64,000 bases of DNA, taken from assembly GCA_017450705.1 (NCBI GenBank), contig JAFSTC010000001.1, forward strand, positions 1 through 64,000, read 5' to 3'. This document shows positions 38,612-46,756 of this stretch, piece by piece. The notes below the pieces were generated by a model, which was not told the DNA's origin, searched no databases, and saw only the letters and a list, made by a program, of their open reading frames with translations. Made by a program: the position numbers and the translations under genes. Position 1 is the first letter of the stretch. Each line of letters begins with the position of its first letter. The stretch is from Lentisphaeria bacterium (GTDB taxonomy: Bacteria; Verrucomicrobiota; Lentisphaeria; Victivallales; Victivallaceae).

Positions 38612-39519
38612 GCGGAAAAGTCTCCTTTTTGAGCGCCTTTTTCGGGGTCTGCTCCGGCGTCGCCGTTTTTCACAGATTGCGTTTTCAGAGCTGGGGCCGG
38701 ACGGTCTTTCATGTGATCCTGCTGGCGGTCCTCGCCTCGCTTCTCATCACCTCCGGCGAGATGAGAAGGCGCCGTCCCGCGATCCGGGCGGCGGCGGGCG
38801 CCTTTGCCGCGGTCTTCGGGAACAAAGTCCTGAACGCGCCGGAGGGTCTGCTGCCCGAAAAGCAGCCCGGTGCCGCCCGCAGCATCGTCCTGCCGGGCGG
38901 CGGTCTGCTGTGTTACTTTCCCAAGGGCGAGGCGACGCTCTCCGCGAAGGAGTTGGAAAAATGCCTGTATGTCGTCTTCTGGGCGCCCAGGGGGTTCGCC
39001 ACTGCGGTCCGCGGGGACGCCGACAGCTGGACCGCCAGCACCGTCGTGCCCGGCAGCGGCCGGGTGGAGCTGACCGGCAACCGGACCCTGACCACTTCGG
39101 GACTTCTCCGGCTCAAACTCGACGCTCCCGGCAAATGGGACATCGAAGGCAGGGAGTCCTTCACCGTGAGGGAGCTGGCCGCGACCTGCACCGCCATCCT
39201 GCGCGCGGGGCTGATGATCGAGAATCTGCTTCTGACGATCCTGCTCCCCTTCCTCTACACGGCGGTCTTTGCCGGGATGTTCCGGCTCACCGCGGCGGGC
39301 CGCGCGCCGCGCCGGCTCCGCGGCTTGGAGTTCTGGAAGGTCGGTCTCTACGCGGGATTCCCCTCTCTGGCGGTGGCCTCGGCCTTCCCCGCATTGGATC
39401 TGCCCCTTTTCAGCTTCGGCACGGTTTACATGGTCGGACTGCTGATCTACTGGCTCTACGTGACGGCCCGGCTGGAACGGGACCTCGCGGAACAGGAGAA
39501 GGAGCTCCCCCATGAGTGA
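38608..39519 (+). CDS. Membrane protein of unknown function, DUF1189-like layout
   Basis: 303 aa. One membrane segment near residues 28-48 (TVFHVILLAVLASLLITS), a ~150-residue outside domain with beta character (SIVLPGGGLLCYFPKGEATLS, LTTSGLLRLKLDAPGKWDIEG), then three or four C-terminal segments (~195-285). This arrangement, with a hydrophobic N-terminus and a C-terminal bundle, recalls DUF1189 proteins, but the match is by layout only. The ATG overlaps the def stop, and its own end overlaps the D123 gene by 8 nt, so the three genes form one unit. Confidence 0.65.
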   Translation: MSGKVSFLSAFFGVCSGVAVFHRLRFQSWGRTVFHVILLAVLASLLITSGEMRRRRPAIRAAAGAFAAVFGNKVLNAPEGLLPEKQPGAARSIVLPGGGLLCYFPKGEATLSAKELEKCLYVVFWAPRGFATAVRGDADSWTASTVVPGSGRVELTGNRTLTTSGLLRLKLDAPGKWDIEGRESFTVRELAATCTAILRAGLMIENLLLTILLPFLYTAVFAGMFRLTAAGRAPRRLRGLEFWKVGLYAGFPSLAVASAFPALDLPLFSFGTVYMVGLLIYWLYVTARLERDLAEQEKELPHE

Positions 39520-40249
39520 CGACAGGGAATTCCTCAAAATACCCAACTGGTATCCCTATCTGGCCTCCCACGCCTTTCCCACGGCCTTCGTCCGCCTGCG
39601 TCCAGAGGCGGCGGCCCTGCTGGCCGCGTCGGACGGGGAGCGGGAACAGGCCCCCAAGTCCATTTCGAAACAGGTCATCGAGGATCTCCGTCAGCCCATG
39701 TCGAAGATCCCGGGCAACTGCTTCACTTCGACCGACATGTGTTCGCCCACGGATACCGAGCGTTTTCTCGGGAAGCGGGGCGCGGTCTACTCCCCCGAGA
39801 GCGCGTGGAAATATCTTTTCCTGAGCGAAAAAGTCCGCCGTTCCGCGGCGGCGGGGGAGGTCGGTTTCATCTGCCTGCGTCCCTTCCGGCGCATCACCCG
39901 GGCGCGGGAGTTCCGCCTCTTCATCCGCAACGGGGTGCTGGCCGCCATGAGCCAGTACTGGCTCACCCGTCACTTCCCTCTGCTGGACAAACGGGGCAAA
40001 CGTTACTGGAAGATCGCGGAAAAGCTGGTTGATTCCGTTGTCTGGCAGCTGCCGGTCAGCGATTTCGTCATGGATATCTATGTGACGAGCGACGAAGAGA
40101 TTTTGATCATCGACCTCAATCCCTGGGGCCCGCCCACGGATCCCCTGCTGCTCCGCGACTGGGAGCGTGAGGACTGGGACTCTTGTCCCGGTCTCAAAGT
40201 CATGCTGCCTCCGACGAAGATCTCGGGGAACGTCCACGTCTCCTTCTGA
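39512..40249 (+). CDS. D123 (CDC123)-family ATP-grasp protein
   Basis: 245 aa. The core matches eukaryotic CDC123/D123: REFRLFIRNGVLAAMSQYWLTRHFPLL, SDFVMDIYV and ILIIDLNPWGPPTDPLLLRDWERED correspond to the E-F-R-x-F-V...S-Q...F-V-x-D-[IV]-Y and I-D-x-N-P-[FW]-G...T-D-x-L-L motifs that bind ATP and Mg in ATP-grasp folds. In yeast and human, CDC123 helps assemble eIF2, which bacteria lack, so the bacterial role must differ; ligation or peptide modification is possible but unproven. It begins 8 nt before the end of the membrane protein gene and ends the operon; no small peptide substrate gene was found. Confidence 0.85.
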   Translation: MSDDREFLKIPNWYPYLASHAFPTAFVRLRPEAAALLAASDGEREQAPKSISKQVIEDLRQPMSKIPGNCFTSTDMCSPTDTERFLGKRGAVYSPESAWKYLFLSEKVRRSAAAGEVGFICLRPFRRITRAREFRLFIRNGVLAAMSQYWLTRHFPLLDKRGKRYWKIAEKLVDSVVWQLPVSDFVMDIYVTSDEEILIIDLNPWGPPTDPLLLRDWEREDWDSCPGLKVMLPPTKISGNVHVSF

Positions 40250-40275
40250 ACCCGGCTGCCGCGCGGGGTCATCCC

Positions 40276-40476
40276 TCCTTGAAATACGCCGCTTTTCTTG
40301 AAAAAAGGTGAGGGCCCGGGAGAGGGGCGGGTAGAAAAGAGCGGGCGGACAACAGCGCGTTGCCCCTCCGCCCCCGCCAAGGCTGCGGCAGGACAGACCG
40401 GAGACGCGCCGGACAGCATCTTCTCCCTCAAAATACTCCGCTTTTTTTGAAAAGAGAAGGGGGCCCGGGGGAGGGG
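40276..40476. repeat. Two direct copies of a ~52-bp intergenic repeat
   Basis: Copies at 40276-40327 and 40424-40476. They share a TCC[TC]T, AAATAC, CCGCTTTT, TTGAAAA frame and end in GGGCCCGGG[AG]GAGGGG. They lie between the convergent D123 and glycosidase genes. Confidence 0.75.
40324..40416 (-). repeat. Intergenic repeat family, copy A (minus orientation)
   Basis: Read on the minus strand it gives CTGTCCGGCGCGTC, then, after an extra ~31 bp, GGGGCAACGCGCTGTTGTCC and GCCCGCTCTTTCTACCCGCCC. The same blocks occur on the plus strand at 51487-51548. Confidence 0.65.
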
Positions 40477-40521
40477 AAAAAATTTTTTTAACGTGAAAAA
40501 AAGTTTTTCCCCTCCCCCGGA
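40465..40521. terminator. Bidirectional terminator between convergent genes
   Basis: A 17-nt perfect inverted repeat, CCGGGGGAGGGGAAAAA (40465-40481) and its complement (40505-40521), extended inside by seven T against eight A around a short loop. It is symmetrical, with T-runs on both strands, between the D123 gene (plus) and the glycosidase gene (minus). Confidence 0.85.
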
Positions 40522-40542
40522 ACGTCTCCCCCCTTTCTTTTT

Positions 40543-42639
40543 TCACAGACGGAGCATGCGGCGGTAGGCGGCGGTCTCGCGGAGGGCGCTGTCGAGCTGG
40601 CGGAGTTTCCACTCCAGGTGCCACCTGTCGCAGACGTACTCCATGCTGGGCTCCCAGCCGAGGCGGGAGTCGAATTCGACGGCGGGGATGGTGTCGCGGA
40701 CGTTTTCGGCTTCCGCGCGGGCGATGGCCTCGATCTCGTCCAGATATTTTTCCGCTTCTTCGGAAGAGGAAGCGTTCTGCAAGGCCATGTTGGCGCGCCA
40801 CCACCTCTTTATACCGATCGTGGTGACGATGAAGTTGCGGATGAAGTGCCCCAGCGCTTCGAGGCGGCGGGCCTCGTCCTTTTTGCGGGGCTCGGCAAGT
40901 TCCACGGCCGCGCGGGCTTTTTCGAGGCCTTTATTCCACAAATCGAGCATTTTTTCGAGGGAGCGGATCTCGGCGGGGTAGCGGAGGAAGCCGGGGGACT
41001 GTTCGTCGTTCTCGTAGGGCGTGTAAAAGGTTTTGATGATCCGCCAGCCGAAATGGGCGTGGGGGGCCGTGGGGAATTGGATCTCCTTGCCCGACATGGT
41101 CCGGGAGAGGTTGGGATGGAAGATGAAGGGGTAGGCGGGGCCCACGCGCCAGGGACCGTACTGGTCCTCGTTGCTGGCGGTGTAGAAGCTCATGGCCTCG
41201 CTCCAGAGGCGCCAAGCGGCGCGGACGTGCGGTGCGGCCGCTTTGCCGTAGTCGCGGCGGGCGATTTTGTCGAGCAGCAGATCGTAGTCGGGTTCGAAAT
41301 CCTCCCAGCCGGACCATTTGCCGAGATCGGCGGCGACGCCGTTCCACCAGCCGTAATGGTGGGTGCAGTAGTGATTCCGCACGTCCCATTTTTTAGCGGC
41401 CTCCCGGAGACGGCGGTCGCGGTGCAGGACTTTTTCGGGGGCGGGGACCATGGGAACGCAGCCGAAGTCCCAGGCGATGCCCGCGGTGTTGACGTTGCCG
41501 GTGAGCTTGATCCCGTGTTTGTGGGCCTCTTCGCACTCGGTGGTGAAATAATACCCCGGCTCCTCGGCGGACATGGTGTAGTCCATGACGGGGGTGGAGA
41601 GCCCCTCGAGTTTCCGCTGCGAAAAGATCTCGTAGCACACCGAGAGGCAGACTTTTTCGGGGAAGCGTTCGAGGAACTTTTTGCGCAGTTCGAGGGGGGC
41701 GTAGCCCCAGTTGTAGGTGCTGAAGCTCACCTCGGCGTCGGGCTTGAATTTGTGGACGGCCCGCTCGATGCACTGGATATACGCCGGATAGTCCTCGCAG
41801 GGGTACCAGCCCGGGCTGGGGCGGGTGTCGGGGATGCCGTCGACGACGCTTTCGTCGTAGGGCTTCCCGGTCGTCGCCGGGTCGCGGCTGGGGAATTCGA
41901 GACACTCGCCGCAAAGCCCGATGGAGCTGACGCCGGGGTAGCGGCGGAAAATTTCGCCGTAGACGGCGTCGAATCTCTCCTGCGCGCCGGCCTCGTCGGG
42001 GTGGATGCGCGTCTGGATGTAGTTGTGGAAGACGGTTTTGATGCCGTAGCGGGCGGCTCGGGTGATGACGTCGTTGAAGTCGCAGTAGCCCAGACGGTTG
42101 CGGTCGATGCCGATGAGGAAGAGATCGATGCAGTCGTACCCGGCGTGGAGCAATGCCAGCAGTTCCTGATCGGGGTAGGCGTCAAGGCCGGTGCCGGAGT
42201 GGACGGTCCGGGTGTTGTACAGCGGCTTGCGGACGAAGCGGCCCAGCGGCAGGACGGGGGCTTCCTCCAGATTCATCATGTCTTCGAGGTGGATGGTGCC
42301 GCGGAAGGTCATGGCGTCGCAGGAAGCGGCGACGGTCACGTGAACGCCCGTCACGTCGACGGCGAAGCCCGTTTCGACATCGGGGGAGACTTCGATCCAA
42401 AGGGTCCGGGGGCCGTCGGTCCGGGTGAGGGGGAGCGAGACGCCCATGCTTTTCCGGAGATAGTCCTGAAAGTCGTCGGCGGCGATCTCGGCGATGGGAC
42501 CGCAGGAGGGAGCAAAGCCGATCTTCCAGTCTTCGGTCAGCAGTATCTCTCCCGACTCCGGCTTGCGGCCGGGGTCCCGGCGGTCAATTTTGTGGTATTC
42601 CCAGTGACGTTTCCTGAAATCGTAATTGCGTTCGCTCAT
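40543..42639 (-). CDS. Putative glycoside hydrolase, GH20b/GH67-type N-terminal domain plus barrel
   Basis: 698 aa, no signal peptide. Residues ~30-130 resemble the alpha/beta domain that precedes the barrel in GH20, GH67 and GH84 enzymes (AADDFQDYLRKSMGVSLPL, GVHVTVAASCDAMTFRGTIHLEDMM). The barrel then shows YNTRTVHSGTGLDAYPDQELLALLHAGYDCIDLFLIGID, GIKTVFHNYIQTRIHPDEAGAQERF, SSIGLCGECLEFPSRD and FKPDAEVSFSTYNWGYAPL, and a helical C-terminus. No canonical family signature fixes the catalytic pair; GECLEF is a candidate acid. The start ATG at 42637-42639 overlaps the creatininase stop, so earlier in-frame sequence is not part of it. Substrate unknown. Confidence 0.65.
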   Translation of the reverse strand: MSERNYDFRKRHWEYHKIDRRDPGRKPESGEILLTEDWKIGFAPSCGPIAEIAADDFQDYLRKSMGVSLPLTRTDGPRTLWIEVSPDVETGFAVDVTGVHVTVAASCDAMTFRGTIHLEDMMNLEEAPVLPLGRFVRKPLYNTRTVHSGTGLDAYPDQELLALLHAGYDCIDLFLIGIDRNRLGYCDFNDVITRAARYGIKTVFHNYIQTRIHPDEAGAQERFDAVYGEIFRRYPGVSSIGLCGECLEFPSRDPATTGKPYDESVVDGIPDTRPSPGWYPCEDYPAYIQCIERAVHKFKPDAEVSFSTYNWGYAPLELRKKFLERFPEKVCLSVCYEIFSQRKLEGLSTPVMDYTMSAEEPGYYFTTECEEAHKHGIKLTGNVNTAGIAWDFGCVPMVPAPEKVLHRDRRLREAAKKWDVRNHYCTHHYGWWNGVAADLGKWSGWEDFEPDYDLLLDKIARRDYGKAAAPHVRAAWRLWSEAMSFYTASNEDQYGPWRVGPAYPFIFHPNLSRTMSGKEIQFPTAPHAHFGWRIIKTFYTPYENDEQSPGFLRYPAEIRSLEKMLDLWNKGLEKARAAVELAEPRKKDEARRLEALGHFIRNFIVTTIGIKRWWRANMALQNASSSEEAEKYLDEIEAIARAEAENVRDTIPAVEFDSRLGWEPSMEYVCDRWHLEWKLRQLDSALRETAAYRRMLRL

Positions 42640-43412
42640 TTTTCGCTCCCGGCGGGAAACTGTTTTTTGGGAAAAAGGGTAAGTTCGATATCTTCTGCGG
42701 CGGCTTCGAGGGCGGCGTCGCCGTAGGCGGCGGAGGCTTCCTTCCCCGAGCGGGCGTACCAGAGGGAGCCGTCGATGCGGTCGAGTTCCACGAGGCCGGG
42801 GCAGATGCACATGGTCTCGGAGGTCTCGAGCTTGCCCGCGTGGTCGCCGGGGAAGCGTCTTGCGTGTTCGCCGGAGAGGTCGTTTTCGCGGCAGGTGTGG
42901 ATCTTGATCCAGTTGAAGGGGTTGTTGGCTCCGGCGTAGTAATTGCTGAACTTTTCGGTGCCCCACCAGCCTTCGCCGCTCTCCTGTTCCAGCCACTGGA
43001 AGACCGTGTGGCGGGCGGCCATGCGGAAGGCGAGGTCGGTGGGCATGCCCTGGATGAACTCCTCGGTCTGGTGGGCGATGAAGCCGTGGATGTTGCGGAA
43101 CCCGACCCGGAGGAGACCGCGGAAGATCTCCTCGGCGACGGGGATGAGTTTTTCGGCATCCACGTGGACGGTGCCGTTGCGTTCGGGTTTGGCCACGGCG
43201 AGGGAGGCCGCGCCGTAGTAGAAGGGCGGCAGGACGACGACTTCGGGATGGCGTTTCTCCACCCGTTCTATCGCGTTGATGCACGTGAAGCAGTCCACGC
43301 CCAGGGGCAGGTGTTCCGCGTGGTACTCGATGACGCCCAGCGGCAGGATGACGGGGACGCGGTCGTCGATGGCTTTTCTGACCTGATACGGCAGCATGTT
43401 GAGATATTGCAT
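42636..43412 (-). CDS. Creatininase-family amidohydrolase
   Basis: 258 aa. The metal-binding family motif is VILPLGVIEYHAEHLPLGVDCFT (P-x-G-[ST]-x-E-x-H-x-x-H-L-P), near residues 20-43, followed by VVVLPPFYYGAASL and GFRNIHGFIAHQTEE. Members hydrolyse cyclic amides or formamides (creatinine, 3-dehydro compounds, mycofactocin precursor), so the name describes the fold, not a known substrate. It is the first gene of a two-gene minus unit with its own promoter; the glycosidase follows with a 4-nt overlap. Confidence 0.88.
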   Translation of the reverse strand: MQYLNMLPYQVRKAIDDRVPVILPLGVIEYHAEHLPLGVDCFTCINAIERVEKRHPEVVVLPPFYYGAASLAVAKPERNGTVHVDAEKLIPVAEEIFRGLLRVGFRNIHGFIAHQTEEFIQGMPTDLAFRMAARHTVFQWLEQESGEGWWGTEKFSNYYAGANNPFNWIKIHTCRENDLSGEHARRFPGDHAGKLETSETMCICPGLVELDRIDGSLWYARSGKEASAAYGDAALEAAAEDIELTLFPKKQFPAGSEK

Positions 43413-43456
43413 GGGAGATCTTCCTTTTTTGGAGATTCCGTTTCTGTCTTCCGTTA

Positions 43457-43484
43457 ACTATAGCGCGACATCCGGCAAATTCAA
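43457..43484 (-). promoter_or_regulatory. Sigma70-type promoter for the creatininase operon
   Basis: Minus strand: TTGAAT at 43484-43479, 16-nt spacer, TATAGT at 43462-43457 with extended CGC. Confidence 0.65.
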
Positions 43485-43569
43485 GTCCGGTTTCAGCGGA
43501 AAATCTCTGAGATGACGCCGAGGATGTCGACAAGGCGTCATCTCCGTATCCCTCCCTTCCCGTCGGACG

Positions 43570-43598
43570 TTGAAAAATGCTCCGCGGGTGTGTATATT
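43570..43598 (+). promoter_or_regulatory. Sigma70-type promoter for the alpha/beta hydrolase gene
   Basis: TTGAAA at 43570-43575, 17-nt spacer, TATATT at 43593-43598. Confidence 0.75.
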
Positions 43599-43646
43599 TT
43601 GGAAAAGCTATTGGCAGCAGCCCGAAAACGGAAAGGGGACGGCCTG

Positions 43647-44573
43647 ATGAACCGGCTGGGATATTTGTTTTTTTCGTTGAGTTTCGCCGCGATGACGGCC
43701 GCCGTGCTGACGGGGGGAGAGTGTGTTCCCCGGGTGCCGCTGGATGTGAAGGCGCTCTTCTGCGACGGGGGCGCGGGGGGAGCGAAGACGGCCTCCGACT
43801 ACGATGCGCTGGTCTTCGAGAGCGGCGGATCGGAGATCTACGGGCAGATCCTGCTCCCCGAGCGTTCCTTCGGAGGGGAGGTGCCCTGCGTGCTGATCTT
43901 CCACGGCTTCGCGGGATTCGGGCGGTTCGACGATATCGGGCAGGCCCTCTGCCGGGCCGGGTGCGTGGTGGTGATCCCCCATCACCGGGGCGCGTGGGGC
44001 AGCCGGGGCAAGTACAGCGTTTCCCATTGCGTGGAGGATGCCGCGAACCTCGTCCGCTACGTAAGGAGCCCGGCGTTCCGGAAAAAATACCGCGTCGATC
44101 CCGAGGCGGTCTTCCTGATCGGGCACAGCATGGGGGGCAATACCGTGCTCAACGCGGCGGCGGAGGTCCCCGGCGTGCGGGGGATCGTCATGCTGGCCCC
44201 CTGCGACATCGGGACGATGTTCCGGAAGATGCCGAAGGAGGAGATGAAAAAATTCATGATCGACAACGGACTGGAAGTCCTGCGCACCGACGGGTTCGAG
44301 GCGGTCTGCGACGACCTCGCCCGGCACGCGGCGGCCTACGCCTTTCCGAAGGCGGCGGCCCGGCTGAAAGACGTGGATCTACTGCTCATCGTCGGGGAGT
44401 GGGATACGTGCATCCCCAACGATCTGCTGAAAGACTTTTACGCCGCGGCCTGCGCCGGAGGGGGGAAGAGGATCCGCGCGTTCAGGAGTTACAGGGCCCG
44501 GCACGGGCTGATGGGGGTCCGCACCCGGATCGCGCGGGACATCGCCGACTTCATCCTCGACTCCCTGAAGTGA
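43647..44573 (+). CDS. Alpha/beta hydrolase with signal sequence
   Basis: 308 aa. The start MNRLGYLFFSLSFAAMTAAVLTGGE has SD AAAGGGG and gives a signal peptide; an upstream ATG at 43512 lies before the promoter and is not used. The fold shows VPCVLIFHGFAGFG, VVVIPHHRGAWGSRGKYSVSH, FLIGHSMGGNTVL (nucleophile Ser in G-H-S-M-G), LLLIVGEWDTCIP (acid Asp) and ARHGLMGVR (His). It probably cleaves an ester in the periplasm. No operon partner. Confidence 0.85.
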   Translation: MNRLGYLFFSLSFAAMTAAVLTGGECVPRVPLDVKALFCDGGAGGAKTASDYDALVFESGGSEIYGQILLPERSFGGEVPCVLIFHGFAGFGRFDDIGQALCRAGCVVVIPHHRGAWGSRGKYSVSHCVEDAANLVRYVRSPAFRKKYRVDPEAVFLIGHSMGGNTVLNAAAEVPGVRGIVMLAPCDIGTMFRKMPKEEMKKFMIDNGLEVLRTDGFEAVCDDLARHAAAYAFPKAAARLKDVDLLLIVGEWDTCIPNDLLKDFYAAACAGGGKRIRAFRSYRARHGLMGVRTRIARDIADFILDSLK

Positions 44574-44649
44574 AAAAATCGTTCCCCCGCCGCCGGGAAA
44601 CGGGCCTCGGCGCACGATGAGATTTTCCGAAAAAAAGGTGCGGCGCGTC

Positions 44650-44678
44650 TTGCATTCTCCGCGGAATTGCAGTACATT
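44650..44678 (+). promoter_or_regulatory. Sigma70-type promoter for the first hybrid kinase
   Basis: TTGCAT at 44650-44655, 17-nt spacer, TACATT at 44673-44678. Confidence 0.55.
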
Positions 44679-44764
44679 TTACGCAGCACAGCGGATATGT
44701 CCGGACTGAGCCGCCTTGCCGTGGGAGCCCCGGGCGTCCCTGTGAAGCATCGGGAAAAAGTTTT

Positions 44765-46642
44765 ATGCAGGATTACATCTATTCCTCGGTCGCCTTTCTG
44801 GCCATGGCGATCCATCTCATCGTCAACTTCGGACTGGGGCGGGGGACGATCACCGTCCACGGCACCCGCGAGTACCGGGTTTTTCTGCAGGCCGTCTTTT
44901 TCTATTACATCTCCGACGCGCTCTGGGGCGTGCTGGCGGGCCTCGAGTGGACCCGGCTCCTGTACGCCGACACGATGTTCTACTACATCGCCATCGCCGT
45001 CTCCGTTCTTGCCTGGTGCCGTTTCGTCATCGCCTATCTGGACATCCACGGCCGGCCGGAGCGGTTTCTTTCCTGGGGCGGCTACGGGCTTCTGGCCCTG
45101 TACGTCGTGCTGCTGACGGCCAATGTTTTCAACGATTGTCTCTTCCATTTCGACGAGCAAGGCAGTTACAGCGCGGGGCCCCTGCGGCTCTTCCTCTTCT
45201 ATCCTCTGGCGGCCCTGAATATCCTGATGGCGGTCTCCGTGCTTGTGAAGGCTCTGGCCCGCCGGGCGTCCGGGAACCGGCGGAACATGGTGGTGTTCCT
45301 GTTCTGTCTTACCATGGCGGTGGCCATCGTCTTCCAGATCCTCTGGCCGCTCTGGCCGTACTACGCGCTGGGTCTGCTCATCGGCAACTGCTTTTTCCAT
45401 ATCTTCGTCATCGAGGACGAACGGGCCGAACTGCGGCAGGCCGTCTTCGAGCGCGAGCAGACCGTCAAGCACATGGCCGAACTGGAGAAGGCGCTGGAGC
45501 GGGCCCGCACGGCCGAGAAGGCCCGGAGTTTGTTTTTCAGCATCGTGAGCCATGACATCCGCACGCCGCTCAACGCGATCCTCGGATATTCGGAGCTCCT
45601 CCAGAGCGGGATCGCCGATCCCGCCGAACGGGAAGAGGCGCTCCGGGCCATCCGGGCCAGCGGCACGACGCTTCTGGAGCTGGTGAACGACGTCCTCGAT
45701 CTGGCGAAGATGGATTCGGGCAAGATGACGCTCCAGCCCGGCCCCGTGCGGTTGTCCGAGCTGACGGACGAGGTGTTTTCCTCCTTCCGTCTGGCCGCCT
45801 CGGAGAAGGGGATCGAACTTGTCGACAAAACGGCGGAGATACCGGCGGTTCTGCTGGACGAGCACCGTTTCCGCCAGATCATCTTCAATCTGATCGGGAA
45901 CGCGGTCAAGTTCACCGAAAAGGGCTCCGTGACGGTCACGGCCTCCTACGCAGGGATGACTCTCGACCTTGACGTGGCTGACACGGGATGCGGCATCCCT
46001 GCCGACATGCTCACCCGCGTCCTCGACCCCTTCGTTCAGGTCCAGGATCCGGGCCACTCGGCCGACCGGGCCATGGGGACGGGCCTCGGGCTCTCCATCT
46101 GCCGGCGTCTGGTCGAGGCGATGGGCGGGGAACTCACCGTCGAGAGCGAACTGGGGAAGGGATCCGTTTTCCGGATCCGCATCCCGGGCGTCGCCGCCGC
46201 CGGGGAACAGGCGGGCGTCCCGTTCGAAGCGGTCCCTGCGGCCGCCCCGGAAAAACTGCCGCGGCACGTGCTCATCGTCGACGATTCCCCGGTCAACCGC
46301 GCCGTCCTGACGGCCTTTCTGAAAAAAGCGGGCGTCGTTGCCATCGACCACGCCTGCGACGGCGCGGAGGCTCTGAAGGTCCTCGATTCGGCGGAAAAGG
46401 CGGGAAACCCCTGCGATTTCGTCTTCTCGGATCTCTGGATGCCGAACATGAACGGCATCGAGTTCATCGAAAAGCTCCGCGCCGATCCCCGCTTCGAGCG
46501 TCTCCCGGTCTTCGCCCTGACGGCCGACACGGAGTATCAGCGCGACGAACGGGGGCGTCTCTTCACGGGCGTCCTCCTCAAGCCCCTGACCTACGACAAG
46601 CTCCTGGAGGCCTTTGCCGGGGGCGTTCCGAAAGCGGTTTGA
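44765..46642 (+). CDS. Hybrid sensor histidine kinase (membrane, HisKA-HATPase-REC), copy 1
   Basis: 625 aa. Residues ~1-225 hold about seven membrane helices with no PAS or large outside domain, so the bundle itself may sense. A coiled-coil linker follows, then HisKA FFSIVSHDIRTPLNAILGYSELL with His near 262, HATPase motifs NLIGNAVKFTEKG, DTGCGIP and GTGLGLSICRRLVEAMGGEL, and a receiver domain HVLIVDDSPVNRAVLTAFLKKAG with the phosphorylated Asp near 555 (FSDLWMPNMNG). No output domain is fused, and no separate regulator is adjacent. It is a close relative of the next gene. Confidence 0.92.
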   Translation: MQDYIYSSVAFLAMAIHLIVNFGLGRGTITVHGTREYRVFLQAVFFYYISDALWGVLAGLEWTRLLYADTMFYYIAIAVSVLAWCRFVIAYLDIHGRPERFLSWGGYGLLALYVVLLTANVFNDCLFHFDEQGSYSAGPLRLFLFYPLAALNILMAVSVLVKALARRASGNRRNMVVFLFCLTMAVAIVFQILWPLWPYYALGLLIGNCFFHIFVIEDERAELRQAVFEREQTVKHMAELEKALERARTAEKARSLFFSIVSHDIRTPLNAILGYSELLQSGIADPAEREEALRAIRASGTTLLELVNDVLDLAKMDSGKMTLQPGPVRLSELTDEVFSSFRLAASEKGIELVDKTAEIPAVLLDEHRFRQIIFNLIGNAVKFTEKGSVTVTASYAGMTLDLDVADTGCGIPADMLTRVLDPFVQVQDPGHSADRAMGTGLGLSICRRLVEAMGGELTVESELGKGSVFRIRIPGVAAAGEQAGVPFEAVPAAAPEKLPRHVLIVDDSPVNRAVLTAFLKKAGVVAIDHACDGAEALKVLDSAEKAGNPCDFVFSDLWMPNMNGIEFIEKLRADPRFERLPVFALTADTEYQRDERGRLFTGVLLKPLTYDKLLEAFAGGVPKAV

Positions 46643-46660
46643 TCCCCCCGTCCGTCCCCG

Positions 46661-46686
46661 TCCCCCGCTTCTCGGGGGATTTCTTG
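46661..46686 (+). terminator. Intrinsic terminator after kinase copy 1
   Basis: TCCCCCG (46661-46667) pairs with CGGGGGA (46673-46679) around a CTTCT loop, followed by TTTCTT. The next promoter's -35 overlaps its 3' side. Confidence 0.75.
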
Positions 46687-46712
46687 AAAAAGTCCTCTCC
46701 TTGTGCTACATT
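46684..46712 (+). promoter_or_regulatory. Sigma70-type promoter for the second hybrid kinase
   Basis: TTGAAA at 46684-46689, 17-nt spacer, TACATT at 46707-46712 with extended TGC. Confidence 0.7.
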
Positions 46713-46756
46713 AATGAGATCGCAAAGGAATTTCGGGACGAAAATCGGGAGACGGC

